NCBI RefSeq assembly: GCF_029215985.1
Contig: NZ_JAEMVC010000013.1
Span: 1 to 51,331, forward strand
Origin: Sulfurimonas sp. SAG-AH-194-C21
Lineage (GTDB): Bacteria > Campylobacterota > Campylobacteria > Campylobacterales > Sulfurimonadaceae
DNA length: 51,331 nucleotides
Direction: 5' to 3'
In this document: positions 44,130-51,331 of the stretch, one piece after another
Layout of the letters: the number at the start of each line of letters is the position of its first letter
Numbering within the stretch: position 1 is the first letter of the stretch
Position numbers and translations under genes: made by a program
Notes under the pieces: model-generated
The model's input: only the letters and a program-made list of their open reading frames with translations
Databases searched by the model: none
What the model was told of the DNA's origin: nothing

Positions 44130-45802
44130 ATATTTTTTTTATCTTTACTTGTTTTAAAGTTACTCTGATGCTCTTTTAACATTTCTAAGGCAGAAGTTAA
44201 ATCATCAAAAATATGGCTATTTGGGACTAATGTAGGAATAACTTTTATGTTTTGAAGCATTTTTCTAGGCTGTGTCTTTATACCTGTGATAAGAACGGTG
44301 ATATTTTTAGAGTTGAGCTCATAGATAGCATCATCAAGAGCATACATTCCACTCTGATCTATACTTGGAACATTGTACATTCTAAAGATAACGACACTGA
44401 CATCAGGTAACTCTTTCATCATCTGTTTAAAGTGTGCAGTAAATCCAAAAAATATTGGACCGTTAAAATGTTGAATATAAATATGGTCTTCAATGGAACT
44501 GTAAGACTCTCTCTCTTGAGAAGAGGGAGGAAAAACATCATGAAAATCTTTGAGTGTTTTTGAGACAGACTTATTCTCCGCCATATCTCCCATCTGTTTC
44601 ATAAAAAGTATGGACGCCAAAACCATACCGATTCCAACTGCTTGGAGTAGGTCTACAAATACAGTCAAAAGTAGTACAATTATCATGATGACAGCATCTG
44701 CTCGTGGTACTTCTTTTAGGTGTTTTAAACCTTTGTAGTCAATGATACCAAGACCAACAGTGATAAGAATACCTGCTAAAACAGGTAGAGGAATAAGTTT
44801 GGCATAAGCTCCAGCACCAAAGAGAATGATGACAAGAACTACTCCATGAATAACACCAGAGAGATTTGTTCTTCCACCTGCTTTTATGTTTACAACTGTT
44901 CGCATTGTTGCTCCCGCTCCAGGAAGACCACCTATAAGTCCTGCAACTATATTTCCTATACCTTGACCTACAAGTTCTCTGTTTGAGTTATGTTGTGTTT
45001 TTGTCATGTTGTCAGCAACAACGGAAGTTAGTAGTGAGTCTATAGAACCAAGAGCAGCTAGAGTTATGGCTGGGATGATAATTAGCATCGGATTATGCCA
45101 GTCAAGTGAGAGCAGTGTGTTTATGTGTACCTCTGGAAAACCATTTGGAATATCTCCAATGATAGAGACATTTAAACCCATCAAGGTTGAGAGTATCGTT
45201 AAACTTATAAGTGCGATAAGTGTAGAGGGGACTTTTTTTGTCAGTTTAGGAAAGAGATAGATAATGGCAATGGTTGCACTTGCTAAGAGTACTGCTTGAG
45301 TGTTGACCTGTCCACTAATGTTGCCAAGAGTAGAGATAATCTCTACGATACTAGGTGGAGAAACAAGTCCAAAAAATGGATAAATCTGCATAATGATAAT
45401 GATAGAACCGATACCACTCATAAAACCTGATACCACAGGGTATGGAATATAACGAATATACTGTCCAATTTTAAAAACACCAAGTAAAATCTGAAAAATA
45501 CCGGCTAAAACAAAAGTCGCAACAATAGTTCCAATAGCTGCGTTGAGTGATCCATAAAAAGCTATCTCACCTGCGATGATAACTGAGGCGACAACTGCTA
45601 AAGGACCTGTAGGACCACTTATCTGCGTTTGAGTACCACCAAAAAGTGCAGCAAAAAAACCAACAGCGATAGCCCCATAAAGACCTGCAATAGCCCCCAT
45701 ACCAGACTGAACACCAAACGCAAGGGCAAGAGGAAGAGCAACTATGGCGGCAGTAATTCCCCCAAACATATCACCAGATAAGTGTTTTGTAGAAAGAAGC
45801 AT
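44099..45802 (-). CDS. SulP-family anion transporter with STAS domain
   Basis: The 567-residue protein has about 10-12 hydrophobic segments. The N-terminus GDMFGGITAAIVALPLALAFG and the stretch ISGPTGPLAVVA mark the SulP family. A GLPGAGATMRTVVNIKAGGRT loop and a C-terminal STAS domain (about 440-550) follow. Family members move sulfate, bicarbonate or other anions; which one cannot be told. Bicarbonate or sulfate would both suit an autotrophic sulfur oxidiser. The gene is inserted on the opposite strand within the polyamine locus. Confidence 0.92.
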   Translation of the reverse strand: MLLSTKHLSGDMFGGITAAIVALPLALAFGVQSGMGAIAGLYGAIAVGFFAALFGGTQTQISGPTGPLAVVASVIIAGEIAFYGSLNAAIGTIVATFVLAGIFQILLGVFKIGQYIRYIPYPVVSGFMSGIGSIIIIMQIYPFFGLVSPPSIVEIISTLGNISGQVNTQAVLLASATIAIIYLFPKLTKKVPSTLIALISLTILSTLMGLNVSIIGDIPNGFPEVHINTLLSLDWHNPMLIIIPAITLAALGSIDSLLTSVVADNMTKTQHNSNRELVGQGIGNIVAGLIGGLPGAGATMRTVVNIKAGGRTNLSGVIHGVVLVIILFGAGAYAKLIPLPVLAGILITVGLGIIDYKGLKHLKEVPRADAVIMIIVLLLTVFVDLLQAVGIGMVLASILFMKQMGDMAENKSVSKTLKDFHDVFPPSSQERESYSSIEDHIYIQHFNGPIFFGFTAHFKQMMKELPDVSVVIFRMYNVPSIDQSGMYALDDAIYELNSKNITVLITGIKTQPRKMLQNIKVIPTLVPNSHIFDDLTSALEMLKEHQSNFKTSKDKKNIYEILCVKEA

Positions 45803-45863
45803 TTGTTTTCCTTATTGTAATACATGACTAGAAGTCTAAAAAGTATAGTGGTTAAGGAGTTGC

Positions 45864-45895
45864 TTGTCAAGATATAAGCCACAATAGTATATAAT
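45864..45895 (+). promoter_or_regulatory. Candidate promoter of the speE-like gene
   Basis: TTGTCA (45864-45869) and TATAAT (45890-45895) are 20 bp apart, longer than the ideal 17, and lie 26 nt before the ATG; GATAGGG precedes the start. Confidence 0.4.
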
Positions 45896-45920
45896 ATTAT
45901 CAAATGAGATAGGGATAAAG

Positions 45921-46775
45921 ATGATTAAGTATACAGAGGTGCTAAATGTATCAGATAGTGTTGAGATGGAGGTGCAATATATCTTAGCAAAGGGGAAAAC
46001 ACCTTTTGCTGAGTATCTATTTTTTGAGTCAAAAATGCATGGCGTTTGTGTTAGTCTTGATGGAGATATTCAATCTTGCGAGAGTGATGAGGGGATGTAT
46101 CATGAAGCTTTAGTTCATCCTGCAATGCTCGCTCATCCAAACCCTAAAGTAGTTCTTATCATGGGTGGTGGTGAGGGTGCAACAGCTAGAGAAGTTCTTC
46201 GTCATAAAAGTGTGCAAAAAGTTGTGATGGTTGACATAGATGAAGAGTTCGTTTCACTCTGTAAAACACATATAAAGTCATGGGGAAAGTCCGCATATTC
46301 TGACCCACGTTTAGAAGTTCTTTACATGGATATAAATGAGTACTTAAGAACTTGTAATGAAAAGTTTGACATCGTTATAGGTGATTTAATAGATGTAGAT
46401 GATTGGGATTCTCCTGCTGCGTTTCTTTATGGGGAAGACTTATATAAAACAATAAAACCCCTTTTAAATACAAACGCCATCATAGCAACACAAGGTGGGG
46501 CACTTGATACACAGGAGTCTAGGAACCATAAACACATACGAGAAATGATGGCTCGTGTTTTTGGTGATGTCCGTAGTTATGGTGTTATCGTTCCTTCGTT
46601 TTACCATCTTTGGGGTTATGTTATTGCTAGTGATGATTTAAGTATAGTAGATAAAGACTTGAGTGAAAAGTTTTTCTCTCGTGCAAAAGATTTAACGCTT
46701 GATTCACTTGGTGTTGAGAGTTTAGTGGCTGCGTTTACTCTACCAAAACAGATAAAAAAGAACATCGGAATATAG
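45921..46775 (+). CDS. speE: Aminopropyltransferase, thermospermine-synthase (ACL5)-like
   Basis: The 284-residue protein is a spermidine-synthase-family enzyme. Its cofactor motif is MGGGEGATAREVL (81-93), where typical SpeE has GGGDG, and FDIVIGDLIDVD (149-160) replaces the usual D-x-D/S at the catalytic strand. These, with TQGG (190-193) and VPSFYHLWGYVIASD (224-238), resemble plant and bacterial thermospermine synthase ACL5. It transfers an aminopropyl group from decarboxylated AdoMet (SpeD product). The acceptor cannot be told from sequence; spermidine, putrescine or agmatine are possible. One base separates it from the ureohydrolase gene. Confidence 0.85.
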   Translation: MIKYTEVLNVSDSVEMEVQYILAKGKTPFAEYLFFESKMHGVCVSLDGDIQSCESDEGMYHEALVHPAMLAHPNPKVVLIMGGGEGATAREVLRHKSVQKVVMVDIDEEFVSLCKTHIKSWGKSAYSDPRLEVLYMDINEYLRTCNEKFDIVIGDLIDVDDWDSPAAFLYGEDLYKTIKPLLNTNAIIATQGGALDTQESRNHKHIREMMARVFGDVRSYGVIVPSFYHLWGYVIASDDLSIVDKDLSEKFFSRAKDLTLDSLGVESLVAAFTLPKQIKKNIGI

Positions 46776-46776
46776 T

Positions 46777-47685
46777 ATGAAAAAGACAAATATAATTGAG
46801 TACCAAGAGTTACCAAGTGTAGAAATACAAGATGCAGACATAGTCATAAATAGAGTCTGTTGGGGTGGTAGTGTTAGTGGTATAGAAGGTACACAAAATG
46901 CACCAGATGCCATCTTGATAGATACTGAACAGATGGAGTACTATGATGAGGATTTAGAGTACTCACCTATGAAGTATATGCAGGTACATGTGGCAGATAG
47001 GATAGATGAGTTTGATAAGATTAAAACATCTTTTAGCGGAAGAAGTTCTGACAAAAACCAACTACTTATCTCACTAGGGGGTGACCACTCTATAACGCCA
47101 CAACTAACGTTAGCGTTACTTAAAAAGCCTGCTACTATACTCTTTTTAGATGCTCATGCTGATTTGCGTCGCAGTTATATGGGTGATGTGAACTCACATG
47201 CTACACCGGCGTTTCAGCTTTTAAAACAGGGACATAAACTTCTAATGGTAGGTATTCGCTCGATGTATGAGACAGAGGCACTTCGCATAAAAGAAGACAA
47301 AAATATCATCTGCTATATGGATAGAGCACTTCGTAGTGAAGACATAAAACAAGAACTGCTACAGAGAATTTCAGACTTAGAAGGAGATGTTTACCTTAGC
47401 ATTGATATGGATGTTTTTAATCCTGCTTATGTTCCAAGTGTGGGAACTCCACAGGCGGGAGGGATAGACTACTACTTTGCAACAGATATACTCGAAGCAC
47501 TCTTTTTAAAATCAACTGCGAAGATAAGAGGAGTAGATATGGTAGAACTTATCCCTGAAGAGTCTCATGTCTCTCAACTCTTTGCAGCAAAACTTCTCCA
47601 AAAAATCATATCTTATTGGGGTAAATCTCAAGGTGTTGAGAAAGGGGAAAAAAAAGGTGGACAGATGGATGTTGAGTATGAGTAG
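46777..47685 (+). CDS. speB: Ureohydrolase (agmatinase/arginase family)
   Basis: The 302-residue enzyme has the full set of manganese motifs: GGDHS (101-105), DAHADLR (125-131), SHATP (140-144) and SIDMDVFNPAYVP (208-220). Family members release urea from agmatine, arginine or aminopropylagmatine. Placement one base after the aminopropyltransferase recalls Thermus-type synthesis, in which a SpeE-like enzyme makes N1-aminopropylagmatine and a SpeB homologue converts it to spermidine. Substrate choice is inference. The extended N-terminus and the Lys-rich C-terminus (about 285-297) have no known motif. Confidence 0.85.
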   Translation: MKKTNIIEYQELPSVEIQDADIVINRVCWGGSVSGIEGTQNAPDAILIDTEQMEYYDEDLEYSPMKYMQVHVADRIDEFDKIKTSFSGRSSDKNQLLISLGGDHSITPQLTLALLKKPATILFLDAHADLRRSYMGDVNSHATPAFQLLKQGHKLLMVGIRSMYETEALRIKEDKNIICYMDRALRSEDIKQELLQRISDLEGDVYLSIDMDVFNPAYVPSVGTPQAGGIDYYFATDILEALFLKSTAKIRGVDMVELIPEESHVSQLFAAKLLQKIISYWGKSQGVEKGEKKGGQMDVEYE

Positions 47686-47714
47686 GTGCATCACTCCAAA
47701 AAGGAGCTTTTAGT

Positions 47715-48806
47715 TTGCCAAAATTTATAGATATAAAAGAGATACCAAAAGAGCATTTAGATGCTATGGGGTACACTTGGCACATAGATGAAGATGGGGA
47801 GTATCTTGTAAAAGATAAGTTTATACTACTTACACAAGATGAGGTAGATGCCTATAAAAATGCAGGCGATGCACTCTATGAGATGTATGAAAAATCGGCT
47901 GAGTATGTCATAAAAAACAATCTTTTTAATAGACTTGATATACCCCAAAATTTAGTAGAATTGATAAAGTACAGTTTTGAGCACGAGAGAGAAAACCACC
48001 TTTATGGTCGTTTTGATCTGAGCGGTGGCATAGATGACAAAGCTATAAAACTCATAGAGTTTAATGCAGACACCCCAACACTTTTACTAGAGAGTGCAAG
48101 CATTTCACAGATGATGCTTCTTTTTAATGAAAACCTAGGATTAAGGCAGTTTAATGATATTTACAGTGCTATTTCAGAGAAGTTTTTAAGGATAAGTAAG
48201 ACAAAAAATGGACTCTACTCTAAGTTTTTGTTCTCAAGTGTAGAAGGCATAGAAGAAGAGCGAGTGACTGTAAAACTTTTAGAAGATATGGCAAAACATC
48301 AGACACTTCTCACTGCGTTTGAGTACTTAGAAGAGTGTGAAGAGGCGATGCCTTATGAGTTTTGGTTTAAACTCTACCCTTGGGAAGATATGCCAAACTT
48401 TAGAGCTACAAAAACAACTGCAATGCTAAACCCTGCTTACACATTACTCTATCAATCTAAAGGAATGTTAGCCATACTCTATGAGCTTTTTCCTGAGTCA
48501 CCTTATCTTTTAAAGACTGCGTTTGAACCCATACAAGAAAAATATGTAAAGAAGAGAATGTTTGGACGTGAGGGTGCGAACATAGACATAGTAGAGAATG
48601 AAAAGGTTCTTCTTACAACAGATGGAATTTATGATGAATACAGAGCAGTTTACCAAGAGTATGTTGATTTCGCGAGAGATGAAGAGGGGAGATACTACCA
48701 AGCAGGAGTTTTTTACTCTGATGGTAGCTGTGGTATAGGTTTTCGTCGTGGGGCTGAGATATTAGATGATATGAGTGAGTTTGTGGCACATGCTATAGAA
48801 GTTTAG
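47715..48806 (+). CDS. Glutathionylspermidine-synthase-like ATP-grasp ligase (YjfC/YgiC type)
   Basis: The 363-residue protein is the ligase part of the glutathionylspermidine synthase family without the amidase domain. Family marks: LYGRFDLSGGI, KLIEFNADTPTLLLESA, WFKLYPWEDMPNF and KKRMFGREGANIDIVEN. E. coli YgiC and YjfC have this layout and length. These enzymes use ATP to join a carboxylate to a polyamine amine. The start is TTG with AAGGAG 8 nt upstream. It is 29 nt after the ureohydrolase gene, so a product of this operon is probably the amine substrate. Confidence 0.85.
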   Translation: MPKFIDIKEIPKEHLDAMGYTWHIDEDGEYLVKDKFILLTQDEVDAYKNAGDALYEMYEKSAEYVIKNNLFNRLDIPQNLVELIKYSFEHERENHLYGRFDLSGGIDDKAIKLIEFNADTPTLLLESASISQMMLLFNENLGLRQFNDIYSAISEKFLRISKTKNGLYSKFLFSSVEGIEEERVTVKLLEDMAKHQTLLTAFEYLEECEEAMPYEFWFKLYPWEDMPNFRATKTTAMLNPAYTLLYQSKGMLAILYELFPESPYLLKTAFEPIQEKYVKKRMFGREGANIDIVENEKVLLTTDGIYDEYRAVYQEYVDFARDEEGRYYQAGVFYSDGSCGIGFRRGAEILDDMSEFVAHAIEV

Positions 48807-48808
48807 TC

Positions 48809-49600
48809 TTAGACTAAAGCATCTACAAGAGTCTTTAACTTCTCTGTGGCTGTTTGATACTTTGTAGTGAGTTTAAACGAAAAGCCATCAACATTGTATT
48901 TTTTAAGTTCTGCATCTAGCTTTTTTGTAACTTGCTGAGCTTTTTGTGCGTCATCAACTAAAAAAGCGAGAAGAAACTTAGTGTTAGAGTATTTTACTAG
49001 CATATCATCTTGGCGTATAAATCCTTTAAAATATCTAACAAATTCTTGGATATTCTCATCGTTTTCATCACTACTATTATCAATTTCTATAAGTGTGAGA
49101 CCAATAATTTTTTTATTAAAAATGGCAGCTTCTTCAAAGCTACTATTTATTTGTAAAAAGTACTGTTTCGTGTAAGCACCACTGCGTTTATCAATGTTTG
49201 CATTGTTCTCTATCATGATTCTTTTTATAAGAGATTGTGTAATATCTGTAAATGTTACGATCTTTTGATTCTTGAGTGAAGAGTCAATTTGAATACTAAA
49301 AGCATGCCCCTCAAAAGTTTGATCGAGCATGCTCACGACTCTATCAATCTCTTCGAGCTTTTCTATAGACTCAAACCAAGTATCGCCATCTTTTACTTTC
49401 TCAGCATTAAAGTAAGAGGGATGTAGTACAAAGTTATTTATAAACTTTCCGAAACTCTTGTTATACTCATCCGTAGAGCCAACACCAAAAAATTTATTAA
49501 ATGAAGCATTTGTAAGTACAATATGCTCCCCCTCAAATACTACAATAAAATCTTTTTGCATATCGGCAATATTTTTGGCTAAATCTAGACTAGTAGACAT
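48809..49600 (-). CDS. PAS plus degenerate GGDEF protein
   Basis: About 263 residues. An N-terminal PAS-like domain (about 15-130, FIVVFEGEHIVLTNASFNKF) is followed by a GGDEF-like fold (about 140-262, KRSGAYTKQYFLQINSSFEE) in which the catalytic motif is replaced by KYSNTKFLLAF, so it is probably inactive as a cyclase. The start is the ATG at 49600, preceded by AAAGGATA; an in-frame ATG at 49642 lacks a binding site. No membrane helix is seen. It lies 60 nt downstream of a histidine kinase gene on the same strand, so may belong to its pathway. Confidence 0.75.
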   Translation of the reverse strand: MSTSLDLAKNIADMQKDFIVVFEGEHIVLTNASFNKFFGVGSTDEYNKSFGKFINNFVLHPSYFNAEKVKDGDTWFESIEKLEEIDRVVSMLDQTFEGHAFSIQIDSSLKNQKIVTFTDITQSLIKRIMIENNANIDKRSGAYTKQYFLQINSSFEEAAIFNKKIIGLTLIEIDNSSDENDENIQEFVRYFKGFIRQDDMLVKYSNTKFLLAFLVDDAQKAQQVTKKLDAELKKYNVDGFSFKLTTKYQTATEKLKTLVDALV

Positions 49601-49660
49601 TTTATATCCTTTTAAGTTGTTCTTATAGTAGTATATCATCACGATGAGACTCTTTAATAT

Positions 49661-50800
49661 CTAAAAAAATACTCTAACAGTAGTCCCAACATTTTCTTTA
49701 GAATCGATATCAATTTTATAGTTATATTCACTTACTATGCTCTCAACGATGTTTAAACCAACACCAAAACCACCAGCATACGAGTTTGCTCTTACAAAAC
49801 GAGTAAAGATGTCATCAAGTTTATCTTGAGCAATTCCTATTCCTTCATCTTTTATGCTGAACATATTCTGAGTAAGAGTAATTGTAATTGTAGTATTTGG
49901 CTTAGAGTATTTTATACTATTACTCAGTAAGTTATTTATAAGCATTTTGGCTTTTGTAGGAGAGATTTTTAGTGTACATTGCTTTAAATTTACTACTATC
50001 ATTATCTTTTTTTTCTCAAGAAGTTCACTAAAGTATGCAACAGAAGTCTCTACAATAGTGTCAAACCGGAGAAGTTTAGCCTGTTCTTTTTGATTGTCAA
50101 AACTTAAAAAACTCAAAGATGAGTAAATTTCGTAGAGCTGTTTTGTACTTATTGAGATGTTTTTGTTAATCTTCTCATCATAAGTTTTTTTACTTTTAAG
50201 TCGTGAAGTTGACATCATAAGAGCTGTAATTGGAGTGTTAAGCTCATGAGTGGTATCTTTTACAAACTGCTCTATCTCTTCCATTTTATCTTTAATGGGT
50301 TTTAAAAACATATAGGATAAAAACACAGAGATGATGATAATAAACAAAGCGGTAAATATCACAGTATAGGCTACTCTGTTTTTAAGTGCAGTGACATTTT
50401 TGTTACACAGGTTACTTTGCACAACTACATAAGAAACATTAAGATGTCCGTCTGCTCTGTCAGAGACTAAGGTAAAACTATCATCTGTCATATAAAAGTC
50501 TTTAGAAAAATCTATCTGGCTTGTAAAACTTCCTTGTAAAACCTGCTTTTCATCCCCTAACATAGCTACTTTTGCATGAGGAAAGGATTCTAAAGTATAG
50601 GGTTTATTCATCATATGAGCCTGAATGATGTGTGAACTTACCTTATCGGCAATTTGAGTCATACGATAGAAGTTGTTGTTCATCTCCATAGATACCTGAG
50701 AGGTAAAAAACCAGTAGGCAGCAAGCACTAAAAATATAAAAGAGCTGATGAGATAGAGTGCAAGAAAAGAGTAAAAAGATCTTTTTGTGATTTTATTCAT
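49661..50800 (-). CDS. Sensor histidine kinase
   Basis: The 379-residue kinase has two membrane helices (about 11-33 and 145-166) around a short periplasmic sensor, no clear HAMP, a HisKA segment with the phosphorylated His185 in DTTHELNTPITAL, and an ATPase domain with NNLLSNSIKYSKP, DEGIGI and GGFGVGLNIV. It should phosphorylate the response regulator whose gene overlaps its start by 8 nt. The signal is unknown. Confidence 0.93.
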   Translation of the reverse strand: MNKITKRSFYSFLALYLISSFIFLVLAAYWFFTSQVSMEMNNNFYRMTQIADKVSSHIIQAHMMNKPYTLESFPHAKVAMLGDEKQVLQGSFTSQIDFSKDFYMTDDSFTLVSDRADGHLNVSYVVVQSNLCNKNVTALKNRVAYTVIFTALFIIIISVFLSYMFLKPIKDKMEEIEQFVKDTTHELNTPITALMMSTSRLKSKKTYDEKINKNISISTKQLYEIYSSLSFLSFDNQKEQAKLLRFDTIVETSVAYFSELLEKKKIMIVVNLKQCTLKISPTKAKMLINNLLSNSIKYSKPNTTITITLTQNMFSIKDEGIGIAQDKLDDIFTRFVRANSYAGGFGVGLNIVESIVSEYNYKIDIDSKENVGTTVRVFF

Positions 50801-51331
50801 AAATGTAGCCTTCTCCTCTTACTGTGACTATCTTCTCTTTTCCTATGATGTCTCGTATAGTCCTGATGTGTGAACGCAGTGTTGCATCACTTGGCATTGA
50901 GTCATAATCCCAGACATTTTGTGTTAACTCTTCTGTAGATATAAGTCTTGCGGTATTGTTTAGAAAATAGGCTAAAAGTTTCGAGTCTTTTGCACCTAAA
51001 GAGATAGTTTTTCCATCTTCAAAGACTTCATTTTTTAAAGAACAAAAACGCATTGTCTTAGAGATTTGTATCTCAGTATTTGTATCGATGTTAAAGAGTC
51101 TTTTTGTGTTTAGTATGCGAGCATGAAGCTCTTCAAGTTCAAAAGGTTTTTTGATGTAGTCGTGGGCCCCAAGATCAAAAGCACGTTGGAGGTATGCTGT
51201 ATCGGTATAGGCTGTTATAAAGATAGCAGGAGTTGTATCACGGTAGGAACGAAGCTCCTCAAGTAAATCAAGACCATTTTTACCTGTAACATTGATGTCA
51301 AATATAAACAAGTCATACTTCTTGGATGCGA
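50793..51331 (-). CDS. OmpR-family response regulator, 5'-truncated by the window edge
   Basis: The frame is open to the last base, so the first part of the receiver domain is missing. The phosphate-accepting Asp is in LFIFDINVTGKNG, followed by AIFITAYTD and the conserved lysine in DYIKKPFELEEL. A winged-helix DNA-binding domain (SLGAKDSKLLAYFL, ATLRSHIRTIRDII, TVRGEGYIYE) is complete. The TTG at 51311 lies inside the receiver domain and is not the start. It is the partner of the adjacent histidine kinase. Confidence 0.93.
   Translation of the reverse strand, partial: ASKKYDLFIFDINVTGKNGLDLLEELRSYRDTTPAIFITAYTDTAYLQRAFDLGAHDYIKKPFELEELHARILNTKRLFNIDTNTEIQISKTMRFCSLKNEVFEDGKTISLGAKDSKLLAYFLNNTARLISTEELTQNVWDYDSMPSDATLRSHIRTIRDIIGKEKIVTVRGEGYIYE

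Noticed and set aside
47694..47706. CTCC/GGAG hairpin hiding the ribosome-binding site of the ligase gene
   Set aside because: The stem is only 4 bp and is likely by chance.

Overview
The window looks like chromosomal DNA of a sulfur-oxidising member of the Campylobacterota, closest in gene content to Sulfurimonas and its relatives. The basis is the low-GC, densely coding sequence; the trigger factor-clpP-def, rnc-aroC and nifS-nifU pairings typical of that phylum; a soxCDYZ cluster; CcoG for a cbb3-type oxidase; and many chemotaxis and GGDEF proteins. Assignments rest on reading motifs in the translated sequence; no database search was possible.

Layout. 1-2921: protein biogenesis genes (3' part of tig, clpP, a GGDEF-like gene with a degenerate active site, def). 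2985-3258: a non-coding, almost perfectly symmetrical inverted-repeat element that can fold as a three-way junction, inserted just before comM. 3273-8266: comM converging on metH. 8429-10660: a lipoprotein and a beta-barrel-like outer-membrane protein. 10766-13299: ccoG and a YeiH-family membrane protein. 13382-17103: a small unknown protein, a LapB-like TPR protein, rnc, aroC and a stand-alone Aer-like PAS protein.

17114-23135 (minus strand) is the sulfur-oxidation region: soxC, soxD, soxY, soxZ, a MOSC protein, then two paralogous DUF302-like exported proteins separated by two strong hairpins. 23350-26762 (minus): a toxin-antitoxin pair with a very short antitoxin, a DUF2231 membrane protein, a coiled-coil protein, a DUF493 protein, and moaC and mobA for molybdenum cofactor, which SoxC needs. 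Then leuC. 28096-36239 (minus) is a redox and sensing block: two-domain cytochrome c, cupredoxin, di-haem peroxidase, MCP, unknown protein, Cache-like/GGDEF cyclase, and a duplicated cytosolic Cache-like protein.

36240-38705: iron-responsive-looking control region and nifS-nifU. 38758-39822: a cytosolic TlpD-like chemoreceptor. 39927-42065: an operon of a 2-oxoglutarate oxygenase, a CitE-like lyase and a membrane protein. 42118-48806: speD, bioA, a SulP transporter (opposite strand), an ACL5-like aminopropyltransferase, a ureohydrolase and a glutathionylspermidine-synthase-like ligase, together a polyamine synthesis and conjugation locus. 48809-51331 (minus): a PAS/degenerate GGDEF protein and a two-component system cut by the window edge.

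No rRNA, tRNA, CRISPR array, transposase or prophage gene was seen. The most interesting items are the folded repeat element, the polyamine locus, the GGCEG ending of SoxY, the toxin-antitoxin pair with a 44-residue antitoxin, and the duplicated Cache-like sensor.
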